Assembly (NCBI GenBank): GCA_032229625.1
Contig: JAVTVZ010000051.1
Span: 20,067-84,066 of the forward strand
Source of the DNA: Kineosphaera sp032229625
Lineage (GTDB): Bacteria > Actinomycetota > Actinomycetes > Actinomycetales > Dermatophilaceae
DNA length: 64,000 bases
Direction: 5' to 3'
In this document: positions 42,085-50,367 of the stretch, piece after piece
Position numbering within the stretch: position 1 is the stretch's first letter
How the letters are laid out: each line of letters begins with the position of its first letter
The notes under the pieces: generated by a model
Databases searched by the model: none
The model's input: only the letters and a program-made list of their open reading frames with translations
What the model was told of the DNA's origin: nothing
Translations under genes and position numbers: made by a program

Positions 42085-42888
42085 TCAGCGGCACATCGGC
42101 AGCGGCGCGAAGCGGTAGCCCTGAGCGGACAGTCGCGCCAGCGCGCTCGACAGCGCCGCGACCGTCTGGGTGCGGGGGCCGCCGCCGTCGTGCATGAGGA
42201 TGATGTTGCCGGCGCGGGCGCCGGTCGTGACGGACCGCAGGATGCTCGAGGATCCGGGGCGGCGCCAGTCGTTGGTGTCGACGCTCCACAGCACGACGGA
42301 CTTGCCCTGCGAGGCGGCGACGCGCTTGACGGTCTGGTTGACGAAGCCGCCCGGCGGGCGCATGCACGTGGTGCGCCCGATCGAGGCGTCCGTCGACGTC
42401 AGCTGGCCGGCGATGCCGGCGCGTGAGAGTCGGGTCAGCCACGGGTGGTTGAAGGTGTGGTTGCCGATCGCGTGCCCTTCGGCGCGCACCCGCCGCACGA
42501 GCGCCGGGTCGGCCTTGGCGGCCGAGCCGATCATGAAGAACGTCGCCTTGGCGTTGTAGCGCTTGAGCAGCGCCAGCACCTGCGGCGTGTAGGCGCGGTT
42601 CGGGCCGTCGTCGAAGGTCAGGTAGACGGTCTTGGCCTTCGCGCCCGTGACGCGCGTGACGGTCTGGCCGGGCGCGGCGGCCCGGGCGGCCAGGGCGCTC
42701 GCGCTCGGCGCGGCGAGCGCGGTGGCGGCGCCGGCCTGCCGGGCCTGCGACGTCGCCGAAGTGGCGCCGGTGCCCGCGTGGGCCGATCCGACGACACCGG
42801 CCGTGGCGGCCACGACGACGACCCCGGTCGCGGCGACGGTGGCGGCGATGCGGCGGGTGCCGCGGCGCGAGTGCTGCTGGCTGTGCAT
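42085..42888 (-). CDS. Secreted polysaccharide deacetylase (NodB domain)
   Basis: A 267-residue exported enzyme. The signal peptide (RRIAATVAATGVVVVAATAG, cleavage near AHA) is followed by an Ala-rich linker and a NodB domain. Catalytic and metal residues are D93-D94 (TFDDGP), H144 and H148 (GNHTFNHP), RPPGG and the final histidine in ILMHDGGG. It likely deacetylates peptidoglycan or another N-acetylated cell-surface polymer (CE4 family). Start ATG 42888 follows a purine-rich GGGGGGAACACC. Confidence 0.92.
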   Translation of the reverse strand: MHSQQHSRRGTRRIAATVAATGVVVVAATAGVVGSAHAGTGATSATSQARQAGAATALAAPSASALAARAAAPGQTVTRVTGAKAKTVYLTFDDGPNRAYTPQVLALLKRYNAKATFFMIGSAAKADPALVRRVRAEGHAIGNHTFNHPWLTRLSRAGIAGQLTSTDASIGRTTCMRPPGGFVNQTVKRVAASQGKSVVLWSVDTNDWRRPGSSSILRSVTTGARAGNIILMHDGGGPRTQTVAALSSALARLSAQGYRFAPLPMCR

Positions 42889-43051
42889 GGTGTTCCCCCC
42901 TGTGGTTCCGGCGGCCGATCAGGCCGACATCACCACCTTCGGCGGCGCACCTCGCGGGCCCTGCACGGCGACTTCACATGTGGCTCACAAGGTGTCCGGC
43001 GCCCGGCGCGGCAGCCGCAGGCACCGACCGCGACGAGGCACCGACCGCGAC

Positions 43052-43092
43052 GAGGCACCGCCCGCCGGTGGATGACCGGCGGGCGGTGCCTC
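43052..43092 (-). terminator. Strong terminator downstream of VOC gene
   Basis: A perfect 18-bp stem (left arm GAGGCACCGCCCGCCGGT) with a 5-nt loop, 65 bp past the VOC stop codon. The left side is flanked by two 17-bp repeats of GCACCGACCGCGACGAG, the right by GTGGGGTCCTGCG repeats. Confidence 0.85.
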
Positions 43093-43156
43093 GCTGCGCA
43101 GTCCTGCTGTGGGGTCGTGCGGTGGGGTCCTGCGGTGGGGTCCTTGCCCGGCGGCC

Positions 43157-43564
43157 TCAGGCGGCGTCGCCGGCGATGTTGATGTGCCAGGCGATGCCGT
43201 ATTTGTCCGTCACGAGCCCGTAGGTGTCGCCCCACATCTGCTTCTCCAGGGGCATGACGACCTCACCGTCGGCGGTCAGTGCGTCCCAGAAGCCGCGCAT
43301 CGCGGCCTCGTCGTCGCCGGAGATGCTGATCTGCAGGTTGTTGCCCTGGACCAGCCCGGGGCCCATCCCTTCGAAGGCGTCGCTGGCGTAGAGGTGGAAG
43401 CCGGTCGGCGTCTCCAGGGCGGCGTGCATCACGCCGTCGACGTCCATGCCGGCGTCCTTGAACGTCATGACCTGCACGGTGCCGCCGAGCACCTCGGCGT
43501 AGAAGTCCATCGCCTCCCGCGCCTGGCCGCCGAACGTGAGATAGGGGTTGAGCTGCATCGTCAT
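43157..43564 (-). CDS. VOC-family protein (PhnB/YjdN-like)
   Basis: A 135-residue protein of the vicinal-oxygen-chelate fold. NPYLTFGGQAREAMDFYAEV and the final DKYGIAWHINIA are diagnostic of the PhnB/YjdN subgroup, whose members lack a firmly known reaction. Start ATG 43564 has AAGGAG 6 nt upstream; a second ATG lies two codons later. It diverges from pcrA. Confidence 0.88.
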   Translation of the reverse strand: MTMQLNPYLTFGGQAREAMDFYAEVLGGTVQVMTFKDAGMDVDGVMHAALETPTGFHLYASDAFEGMGPGLVQGNNLQISISGDDEAAMRGFWDALTADGEVVMPLEKQMWGDTYGLVTDKYGIAWHINIAGDAA

Positions 43565-43657
43565 CAGGGGCTCCTTCGTGGTGGCCGGCGAGCGTGCCGG
43601 CGGGTGGACCAGGGCGGACGTTACCGGCGCGGCGGGGCCCGGCGGGGGCAGCGACGC

Positions 43658-43695
43658 ACGTGGCGAGGAGCACCCGGCGAGGAGCACCCGGCGAG
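43658..43695 (+). repeat. 14-bp repeat in VOC-pcrA spacer
   Basis: Two and a half units of GCGAGGAGCACCCG. Confidence 0.7.
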
Positions 43696-43720
43696 GTCGA
43701 AGGGGTGCGAACAGTTGTCC

Positions 43721-43730
43721 TAGGCTAGGG
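43721..43730 (+). promoter_or_regulatory. -10 region of pcrA
   Basis: Overlapping TAGGCT (43721) and TAGGGC (43725). The second lies 6 nt from the ATG, so the transcript is leaderless or nearly so. Confidence 0.4.
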
Positions 43731-43736
43731 CCCACG

Positions 43737-46322
43737 ATGAGCGTCACCGACCCTGCCCTGTCCGATCCGTCCCCGGCGAGCGAGCTGCCCGACCTGCACG
43801 ACATCCCCCTGCCCGGGCTCCCGCCCGCGTCGGCCCGCGGGGACGTGCCGACGCGCGGGCGCGCGGATGTGCCGACGCGCGGGCGGGGACGTCGCGACGC
43901 CGGCCCGGCCGCCGGTCCGCCCACGGCGCCGGACCCGGAGGAGCTGCTCGCGGGCCTGAACGACCAGCAGCGCGAGGCGGTCGTCCACGCGGGGTCGCCG
44001 CTGCTCATCGTCGCCGGCGCCGGCTCGGGCAAGACGCGGGTGCTGACGCACCGGATCGCCTACCTGCTGGCCCACCGCGGGGCCTCGCCGGGGCAGATCA
44101 TCGCGATCACCTTCACCAACAAGGCGGCCGGTGAGATGCGCGAGCGCGTCGAGGCGCTCGTCGGGCCCAAGGCCAAGGCCATGTGGGTGAGCACCTTCCA
44201 CTCCGCGTGCGTGCGGATCCTGCGCAGCGAGGCGACCCGGGTCGGGCTGCGCAGCAGCTTCTCCATCTACGACGCGGCGGACAGCCAGCGGCTCATGGGC
44301 ATGGTGTTGCGGGATCTCGACCTGGACCCCAAGCGCTATCCGCCGCGGTCGATGTCCGCGCAGGTCAGCAACCTCAAGAACGAGCTCGTCGACGAGGACA
44401 CGTTCGCCACCCGGGCCAACGCCGACGACGCCCCGCCCGCCGACGCCGTGCTCGCGCAGGTCTACCGGGAGTATCAGGGCAGGCTGCGGGCCGCGAACGC
44501 GCTCGACTTCGACGACCTCATCATGACGACGGTCAACATCCTGCAGGCCTTCCCCGACGTCGCCGAGCACTATCGGCGGCGCTTCCGGCACGTGCTCGTC
44601 GACGAGTACCAGGACACGAACCACGCGCAATACCAGCTGATCCGAGAGCTCGTCGGCGACGGCATCCACATCGAGGGGCAGCCGGACGTGCCGCCGGCCG
44701 AGCTGTGCGTCGTCGGCGACGCCGACCAGTCGATCTACGCCTTCCGGGGCGCGACGATCCGCAACATCGTCGAGTTCGAGACCGACTACCCGCAGGCCCG
44801 CACGATCCTGCTGGAGCAGAACTACCGCTCGACGCAGACGATCCTGCGCGCCGCGAACGCCGTCATCGCCAAGAACACCGCGCGCCGCCCGAAGAACCTG
44901 TGGTCCGCCGGTGGCGAGGGCCCCACGATCGTCGGGTATGTCGCGGACTCCGAGCACGACGAGGCCGCGTTCGTCGCCCGCACGATCGACGACCTCGCCG
45001 ACAGCCACGGGGTCAAGCCCAAGGACGTCGCGGTCTTCTACCGCACCAACGCGATGTCGCGGGCGGTCGAGGAGGTCTTCGTCCGGGTCGGGCTGCCCTA
45101 CAAGGTTGTCGGCGGCACGCGCTTCTACGAGCGCCGCGAGGTCAAGGACGCCCTGGCCTACCTGCGGGTCATCGCCAACCCTGCCGACACCGTCAACCTG
45201 CGGCGCATCCTCAACGTGCCCAAGCGCGGCATCGGCGACCGCGCGGAGGCGTGCATCGCGACGCTCGCCGAGCGCGAGCGCATCTCCTTCGTGCAGGCGC
45301 TCGCGACGCCGCGCGACGCCCCGGGCATCGCGAGCCGCTCCGTCAAGGCCATCGAGTCGTTCACCGGTCTGCTCGAGGCGCTGCGCACCGTGCACGAGGG
45401 CGGCAGCGGGGTCGCCGGTCTGCTCGAGGCCGTGCTCGAACAGACCGGGTATGTCGAGCAGCTGCGCGCCAGCCACGACCCGCAGGACGAGACGCGCCTG
45501 GACAACCTCGCCGAGCTCGTCGCCGTCGCGCGGGAATTCGACGACGCTCAGGCGTCGGCGGCGCAGGCCGGCACAGAGACCGGCGCAGAGACCGACGCAG
45601 AGACCGACGAGGAGACCGACGAGGGCGCCGAGGCGCCGCAGGGCCCCGACCTGGGTCGGCAGCTCGACGACTTCCTCGAGAGCGTCGCGCTCGTCGCCGA
45701 CGCCGACGAGATCCCCGACGAGCCGGACGGCACCGGCGATTCCGGCCCGGGCAAGCGCTCGGCCGACGACGGCGTCGTCACGCTCATGACGCTGCACACC
45801 GCCAAGGGCCTGGAATTCCCCGTCGTCTTCCTGCTCGGCATGGAGGACGGCACGTTCCCGCACATGCGGGCGCTCGGCGACTCCGGCGAGCTGGAGGAGG
45901 AGCGGCGGCTGGCCTACGTCGGCATCACCCGCGCCCGCGAGCGGCTGCACCTGTCGCGGGCGGTCGTGCGCTCGGCGTGGGGGCAGCCGCAGTATCCGCC
46001 GCCGTCGCGTTTCCTCGACGAGATCCCCGCCGAGCTCCTCGACTGGGAGCGCACCGAGGCGACGGGCCGCGGGGCCGGGCCGGTGACGACGTCACGGGCG
46101 CCGGCGGTCGCGACGCTCGCCGCGCGCCCCGGGGTGCGCTCGCCGGGCAACCGCGCGCCGATCCACCTCGCCCCGGGCGACCGCGTCACCCACGATTCCT
46201 TCGGGATGGGCAAGGTCGTGCGCGTCGAGGGCGAGGGGGAGCGCGCGATGGCGCACGTCGACTTCGGGGGGCCGCAGGTCAAGCGGCTGCTGCTGCGCTA
46301 CGCGCCGCTGGAGAAGCTCTGA
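43737..46322 (+). CDS. pcrA: ATP-dependent DNA helicase PcrA/UvrD
   Basis: An 861-residue superfamily 1A 3'-5' helicase for repair and replication restart. Motif I is AGAGSGKTRVL (93-103), II is DEYQDTNHAQ, III is GDADQSIYAFRGA, IV includes NYRST, V is TLHTAKGLEFPVVFLLGMED and VI is YVGITRARERL. The C-terminal Tudor-like domain (GDRVTHDSFGMGKVV) that binds RNA polymerase in relatives is present. The N-terminus (1-65) has two DVPTRGR repeats, and a 12-bp repeat encodes an acidic Glu-Thr-Asp stretch at about 612-640 in domain 2B. The start is set by promoter spacing. Confidence 0.96.
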   Translation: MSVTDPALSDPSPASELPDLHDIPLPGLPPASARGDVPTRGRADVPTRGRGRRDAGPAAGPPTAPDPEELLAGLNDQQREAVVHAGSPLLIVAGAGSGKTRVLTHRIAYLLAHRGASPGQIIAITFTNKAAGEMRERVEALVGPKAKAMWVSTFHSACVRILRSEATRVGLRSSFSIYDAADSQRLMGMVLRDLDLDPKRYPPRSMSAQVSNLKNELVDEDTFATRANADDAPPADAVLAQVYREYQGRLRAANALDFDDLIMTTVNILQAFPDVAEHYRRRFRHVLVDEYQDTNHAQYQLIRELVGDGIHIEGQPDVPPAELCVVGDADQSIYAFRGATIRNIVEFETDYPQARTILLEQNYRSTQTILRAANAVIAKNTARRPKNLWSAGGEGPTIVGYVADSEHDEAAFVARTIDDLADSHGVKPKDVAVFYRTNAMSRAVEEVFVRVGLPYKVVGGTRFYERREVKDALAYLRVIANPADTVNLRRILNVPKRGIGDRAEACIATLAERERISFVQALATPRDAPGIASRSVKAIESFTGLLEALRTVHEGGSGVAGLLEAVLEQTGYVEQLRASHDPQDETRLDNLAELVAVAREFDDAQASAAQAGTETGAETDAETDEETDEGAEAPQGPDLGRQLDDFLESVALVADADEIPDEPDGTGDSGPGKRSADDGVVTLMTLHTAKGLEFPVVFLLGMEDGTFPHMRALGDSGELEEERRLAYVGITRARERLHLSRAVVRSAWGQPQYPPPSRFLDEIPAELLDWERTEATGRGAGPVTTSRAPAVATLAARPGVRSPGNRAPIHLAPGDRVTHDSFGMGKVVRVEGEGERAMAHVDFGGPQVKRLLLRYAPLEKL
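45568..45622 (+). repeat. 12-bp in-frame acidic repeat in pcrA
   Basis: Units of GCAGAGACCGAC encode Ala-Glu-Thr-Asp; about four copies. Confidence 0.88.
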
Positions 46323-46366
46323 CGCGAGAAGGTCCGACGCGAGAAGGTCCGACCCGAGAAGCCCGG
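46319..46366 (+). repeat. 15-bp tandem repeat overlapping pcrA stop
   Basis: Three units of CGACGCGAGAAGGTC start at the stop codon itself. A 5-bp CGGGT array (46425-46470) follows in the same spacer. Confidence 0.85.
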
Positions 46367-46488
46367 AAAGGGCGGACACCGCGCTGACGCGGGGCCGGGC
46401 AGCAGCGCGCGGGTCGCGCCCTCGGGCCGGGTCGGGTCGGGTCGGGTCGGGTCGTCGGGTCGGTTCGGTTCGGGTCGTGGCGCCGGGC

Positions 46489-47325
46489 TCAGGAGCGCGG
46501 CATGTCGCGCGGCAGGATCCCGCGCTGCACGAGCCAGGGCCACGGGTCGATGGCCTCGCCGCCGCCGGGGCGCACCTCGAAGTGCAGGTGCGGGCCGGTG
46601 GAGCGGCCGGAGTTGCCGAGGCGGCCGATGACCTGCCCGGGCGCGACCTCCTGGCCGGTCTTGACCGCGACCGAGGACATGTGGCCGTAGGCGGTGAGCG
46701 ACCCGTCCCAATGCAGGATCTCGACCTTGTTGCCGTATCCGCCCTGGTGGCCGGCGAACTGGACGACGCCGCTGGAGACGGACTTCAGGCGGGTGCCGAC
46801 CGGGCCGCCGAAGTCGAGACCGGCGTGCAGGCGACCCCAACGCTGCCCGAAGTCGCTCGTCTGGTGGGTGCCGGTCACCGGGCCCACCCAGGTGAGGGCC
46901 TCGAGGCCGGGGAAGACCTGCGAGGCGACCCGCGTCAGCTGCGCGCTGCGGGCCGCGGGCGTGCGGGCCAGCGTCGCCCGGGGGCCGAGCGCGCCCTTCG
47001 GGGCGGAGCGGGAGGCACGGGCCGGGACCTGCCGGCGGGCCTGGGTGTCGCGGGCCGACGTGCGCGAGGCGGCGCGCTGCTCGCGCGTGTTCGAGTGGGC
47101 AGTGCGCGCGTCGTCGTCGCCGCTGCTCGCGCGGGCGGGCGAGGCGGTCGCCAGCGTCGTCGCGCCGAGCGCCGCGGCCGCGACGAGTGCGACGGTCGGG
47201 CGCGTGCGCGGCAGGCTCGGCGACGTCAGCGCGGCGGGCAGAGCGCGACCGGCGCGGTGACGCCCGCGGTAGGCGTGCGGGAATGCGGGCACGGGCGTGG
47301 ACCTCGACTTCGGTTCGTGGGGCAC
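46489..47325 (-). CDS. Secreted M23 peptidase (LytM-type peptidoglycan hydrolase)
   Basis: A 278-residue exported protein. A long basic N-terminus precedes a signal-type hydrophobic segment (TVALVAAAALGATTLATASP, about 44-63), a basic disordered linker (70-128) and the M23 domain. Zinc ligands are H167 and D171 (LHAGLDFGG) and H248 (HLHFEV), with H215 (GHMS). All needed for an active metallopeptidase are present. The GTG at 47325 gives an n-region of about 40 residues; a shorter start is possible. It has an upstream promoter and a long leader. Confidence 0.88.
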   Translation of the reverse strand: MPHEPKSRSTPVPAFPHAYRGRHRAGRALPAALTSPSLPRTRPTVALVAAAALGATTLATASPARASSGDDDARTAHSNTREQRAASRTSARDTQARRQVPARASRSAPKGALGPRATLARTPAARSAQLTRVASQVFPGLEALTWVGPVTGTHQTSDFGQRWGRLHAGLDFGGPVGTRLKSVSSGVVQFAGHQGGYGNKVEILHWDGSLTAYGHMSSVAVKTGQEVAPGQVIGRLGNSGRSTGPHLHFEVRPGGGEAIDPWPWLVQRGILPRDMPRS

Positions 47326-47412
47326 CGGTGAGATCCACGTCGGCGCGGGGCAGCGCCCGCAGAGCGGGCGGGCCGGTGCGACGGGGTCTCGGGCGCACGT
47401 AGGACGCCCGTT

Positions 47413-47442
47413 AACATAACGTGACCATTCCTTTACTCACAA
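47413..47442 (-). promoter_or_regulatory. Promoter of M23 peptidase gene
   Basis: TTGTGA (47437-47442), an 18-bp spacer and TATGTT (47413-47418) on the minus strand. This gives a leader of about 80 nt, in which I recognise no known riboswitch. Confidence 0.45.
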
Positions 47443-47509
47443 GTCGTTCGTCCAACTTCTTTGCGCCGCAGGTGGGCCCACGTGCAGGTCGGCGACCGTG
47501 CGCGCGCCG

Positions 47510-47524
47510 TCTCACTAAGTGAGA
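47510..47524. promoter_or_regulatory. 15-bp palindrome, operator candidate
   Basis: TCTCACTAAGTGAGA, perfect around a central A, in an AT-richer patch of the 341-bp divergent spacer (47326-47666). It is about 70 bp upstream of the M23 promoter and 140 bp upstream of the B12-binding gene. Confidence 0.4.
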
Positions 47525-47653
47525 TCTGCGGTGTGGTGCGTCGTTCGCGGGGTGGGCGGGCGTCGGCGCGCGGTGGCCAGCACGGCCCCGCGCGCGGGCG
47601 CGCGTCCTACAGGCCGGGGGACCAAAGCCCGCCTTCACCTCCCGCTCTGCGGC

Positions 47654-47659
47654 TAGGGT
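47654..47659 (+). promoter_or_regulatory. -10 element of B12-binding gene (leaderless)
   Basis: TAGGGT followed after exactly 7 nt by the ATG at 47667. Confidence 0.5.
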
Positions 47660-47666
47660 TGGCGCC

Positions 47667-48080
47667 ATGAGTGAATCCCCGCTGCGGATCGTCGTCGCCA
47701 AGCCGGGCCTGGACGGCCATGACCGTGGGGCGAAGGTCATCGCCCGCGCGCTGCGCGACGCCGGCATGGAGGTCGTCTACACCGGCCTGCACCAGACCCC
47801 CGAGCAGATCGTCGAGGCCTCGATCCAGGAGGACGCCGACGCCGTCGGCCTGTCCGTCCTCTCGGGCGCCCATATGACGCTCTTCGCCAAGACGATCGAG
47901 CTCCTCAAGGAGCGCGATGCCGCCGACATCGTCGTCTTCGGCGGCGGCATCATCCCCGAGGGCGACATCCCCGAGCTGTCGAAGCTGGGCGTCGCGAAGG
48001 TCTTCACGCCGGGCGCGACGACGACCGAGATCGTCTCGTGGGTGCGGGAGAACGTCGGCGGGGACAGCGCGGGCGAATAG
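47667..48080 (+). CDS. Stand-alone cobalamin (B12)-binding domain protein
   Basis: A 137-residue Rossmann-like B12-binding domain without a catalytic barrel. The base-off motif DXHXXG is GLDGHDRGAK (D16, H18, G21), followed by VGLSVLSGAHMTLF and VVFGGGIIPEGD. It equals the C-terminal domain of methylmalonyl-CoA mutase. No large mutase subunit is encoded in this window. It precedes sucCD by 115 bp, and succinyl-CoA is the product of such mutases, so it could be the small subunit of a split acyl-CoA mutase encoded elsewhere. That is inference. Confidence 0.9.
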   Translation: MSESPLRIVVAKPGLDGHDRGAKVIARALRDAGMEVVYTGLHQTPEQIVEASIQEDADAVGLSVLSGAHMTLFAKTIELLKERDAADIVVFGGGIIPEGDIPELSKLGVAKVFTPGATTTEIVSWVRENVGGDSAGE

Positions 48081-48128
48081 CCCGTCGGGCCGGCGGCGTC
48101 GATCTTCATCGGCGCCGCCGAACACTGC

Positions 48129-48156
48129 TTGGCGGCCGGTACCCGGCGGGTAGGAT
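48129..48156 (+). promoter_or_regulatory. sucCD promoter
   Basis: TTGGCG (48129-48134), 16-bp spacer, TAGGAT (48151-48156); predicted leader about 33 nt with a GAGGA ribosome site before the GTG of sucC. Confidence 0.5.
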
Positions 48157-48195
48157 CGCACGCGGACATTCCCTTCGAGGACGAGGAATCGCACC

Positions 48196-49383
48196 GTGGA
48201 TCTTTTCGAGTATCAAGCCCGCGACATGTTCGAGAAGCACGGAGTGCCCGTGCTCGCCGGCAAGATCGCCACGACTCCGCAGGAGGCGCGCGCCGCCGCC
48301 GAGGAGATCGGCGCGAAGAGCGGCGGGGTCACCGTCGTCAAGGCCCAGGTCAAGACCGGCGGACGCGGCAAGGCCGGCGGTGTCAAGGTCGCCAAGACCG
48401 TCGACGAGGCCGAGCAGTATGCCCAGCAGATCCTCGGTATGGACATCAAGGGCCACACGGTCCACCGCGTGATGATCGCCCAGGGGGCGCAGATCGCCGA
48501 GGAGTATTACTTCTCGCTCCTGCTCGACCGGGCCAACCGCAACTACCTTGCGATGTGCAGCAAGGAAGGCGGCATGGAGATCGAGCAGCTCGCCGTCGAG
48601 CGGCCCGAGGCGCTCGCCCGCATCGCGGTCGACCCGCAGGTCGGGATCGACGCGGCGAAGGCCGCGCAGATCGTCGCGGCCGCCGGCTTCGACGAGGAGA
48701 CCGGCGCCAAGGTCGCCCCCGTGCTGGAGAAGCTGTGGGACGTCTACACCGGTGAGGACGCCACGCTCGTCGAGGTGAACCCGCTGGTCAAGCTCACAGA
48801 CGGGTCGATCGTCGCGCTCGACGGCAAGGTCACGCTCGACGACAACGCCGGCTTCCGCCAGGCCGGCCACGTCGAGCTCGTCGACGAGGCCGCGCAGGAC
48901 CCGCTGGAGGCCAAGGCCAAGGCGATGCACCTCAACTACGTCAAGCTCGACGGCAACGTCGGCATCATCGGCAACGGCGCCGGGCTGGTCATGAGCACCC
49001 TGGATGTCGTCGCCTACGCCGGTGAGGACCACACCGGCGGCGAGAGCAAGCCGGCCAACTTCCTCGACATCGGCGGCGGCGCGTCCGCGGAGGTCATGGC
49101 CAACGGCCTGGACGTCATCCTCAACGACGAGCAGGTCAAGGCCGTCTTCGTCAACGTCTTCGGCGGCATCACGGCGTGCGACGAGGTCGCCCGCGGCATC
49201 GTCGGCGCCCTGAAGACGCTCGGTGACGAGGCGACCAAGCCGCTCGTCGTGCGCATCGACGGCAACAACGTCGAGGAGGGGCGGCGCATCCTCGCGGAGG
49301 CGAACCACCCGCTGGTGACCATCGAAGAGACCATGGACGGCGGCGCCCGCAAGGCGGCCGAGCTCGCCGCGGCCGCGAAGTAA
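48196..49383 (+). CDS. sucC: Succinyl-CoA synthetase beta subunit
   Basis: A 395-residue ATP-grasp subunit of the TCA-cycle enzyme that interconverts succinyl-CoA and succinate with nucleotide triphosphate formation. MDLFEYQARDMFEKHGVPV starts the protein; VVKAQVKTGGRGKAGGVK contacts the nucleotide, and LVEVNPL and FVNVFGGITACDEVA are diagnostic. The GTG start lies 8 nt after GAGGA. It forms an operon with sucD (16-bp spacing). Confidence 0.97.
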   Translation: MDLFEYQARDMFEKHGVPVLAGKIATTPQEARAAAEEIGAKSGGVTVVKAQVKTGGRGKAGGVKVAKTVDEAEQYAQQILGMDIKGHTVHRVMIAQGAQIAEEYYFSLLLDRANRNYLAMCSKEGGMEIEQLAVERPEALARIAVDPQVGIDAAKAAQIVAAAGFDEETGAKVAPVLEKLWDVYTGEDATLVEVNPLVKLTDGSIVALDGKVTLDDNAGFRQAGHVELVDEAAQDPLEAKAKAMHLNYVKLDGNVGIIGNGAGLVMSTLDVVAYAGEDHTGGESKPANFLDIGGGASAEVMANGLDVILNDEQVKAVFVNVFGGITACDEVARGIVGALKTLGDEATKPLVVRIDGNNVEEGRRILAEANHPLVTIEETMDGGARKAAELAAAAK

Positions 49384-49399
49384 GGGACGGGACACGACA

Positions 49400-50290
49400 A
49401 TGGCAATCTTCCTCGACTCCGACAGCAAGATCGTCGTCCAGGGCATGACCGGCTCGGAGGGCATGAAGCACACGCAGCGCATGCTCGCCTCGGGCTCGAA
49501 CATCGTCGGCGGCGTCAACCCCAAGAAGGCCGGCCAGGAGGTCGACTTCGACGGCGGCGTCAAGGTGCCCGTCTTCGGCACCGTCGCCGAGGCGATGGCC
49601 GCGACCGGCGCGAACGTCTCGGTCGTCTTCGTGCCGCCGAAGTTCGCCAAGGACGCCGTCATCGAGGCGATCGACGCCGGGATGCCGCTGCTCGTCGTCA
49701 TCACCGAGGGCGTCGCGGTCAAGGACACCGCGGAGTTCTTCAACTACGCCCAGGAGAAGGGCACGACCCGCATCATCGGCCCCAACTGCCCCGGCATCAT
49801 CAGCCCCGGGCAGTCCAACGCCGGCATCACGCCGGCGAACGTCTCGGGCCCCGGCAAGCTCGGCCTCGTCAGCAAGTCCGGCACGCTCACCTACCAGATG
49901 ATGTATGAGCTGCGGGACATCGGCTTCACGACGGGCCTGGGCATCGGCGGCGACCCGATCATCGGGACGACGCACATCGACGCGCTCGAGGCCTTCGAGA
50001 AGGACCCCGACACGATCGGCATCGTCATGATCGGCGAGATCGGCGGCGACGCCGAGGAGCGCGCGGCGGCCTACATCAAGGAGCACGTCACGAAGCCGGT
50101 CGTCGGCTATGTCGCGGGCTTCATGGCGCCCGAGGGCAAGACGATGGGCCACGCCGGCGCGATCGTCTCCGGCGGTTCGGGCACGGCCGAGGCCAAGAAG
50201 GAGGCCCTCGAGGCCGCCGGTGTCAAGGTCGGCAAGACGCCCACCGAGACCGCGAACCTCATGCGCGAGATCGTGACGTCGATGGGCTGA
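49400..50290 (+). CDS. sucD: Succinyl-CoA synthetase alpha subunit
   Basis: A 296-residue CoA-binding subunit. QGMTGSEGMKHTQRM and the active-site phosphohistidine H251 in TMGHAGAIVSGGSG are intact; GPNCPGIISP is also characteristic. It pairs with SucC. A strong hairpin follows 24 bp after the stop. Confidence 0.97.
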   Translation: MAIFLDSDSKIVVQGMTGSEGMKHTQRMLASGSNIVGGVNPKKAGQEVDFDGGVKVPVFGTVAEAMAATGANVSVVFVPPKFAKDAVIEAIDAGMPLLVVITEGVAVKDTAEFFNYAQEKGTTRIIGPNCPGIISPGQSNAGITPANVSGPGKLGLVSKSGTLTYQMMYELRDIGFTTGLGIGGDPIIGTTHIDALEAFEKDPDTIGIVMIGEIGGDAEERAAAYIKEHVTKPVVGYVAGFMAPEGKTMGHAGAIVSGGSGTAEAKKEALEAAGVKVGKTPTETANLMREIVTSMG

Positions 50291-50314
50291 GCCCTCGCCC
50301 CTGTGCCGTACGAC

Positions 50315-50352
50315 GCGACGGGCCGGTCACCGCACGGTGGCCGGCCCGTCGC
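50315..50352. terminator. Terminator after sucD, shared with citB-type gene
   Basis: An 18-bp stem with a single G-T pair (left arm GCGACGGGCCGGTCACCG) and a 2-nt loop, between the convergent sucD and the response-regulator gene. Confidence 0.88.
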
Positions 50353-50367
50353 GCTGCCCGCCGGCGC

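Noticed and set aside
47326..47412. c-di-AMP (ydaO) riboswitch in the leader of the M23 peptidase gene
   Set aside because: Such switches precede some actinobacterial wall-hydrolase genes, but I could not find the conserved core sequences or pairing here.
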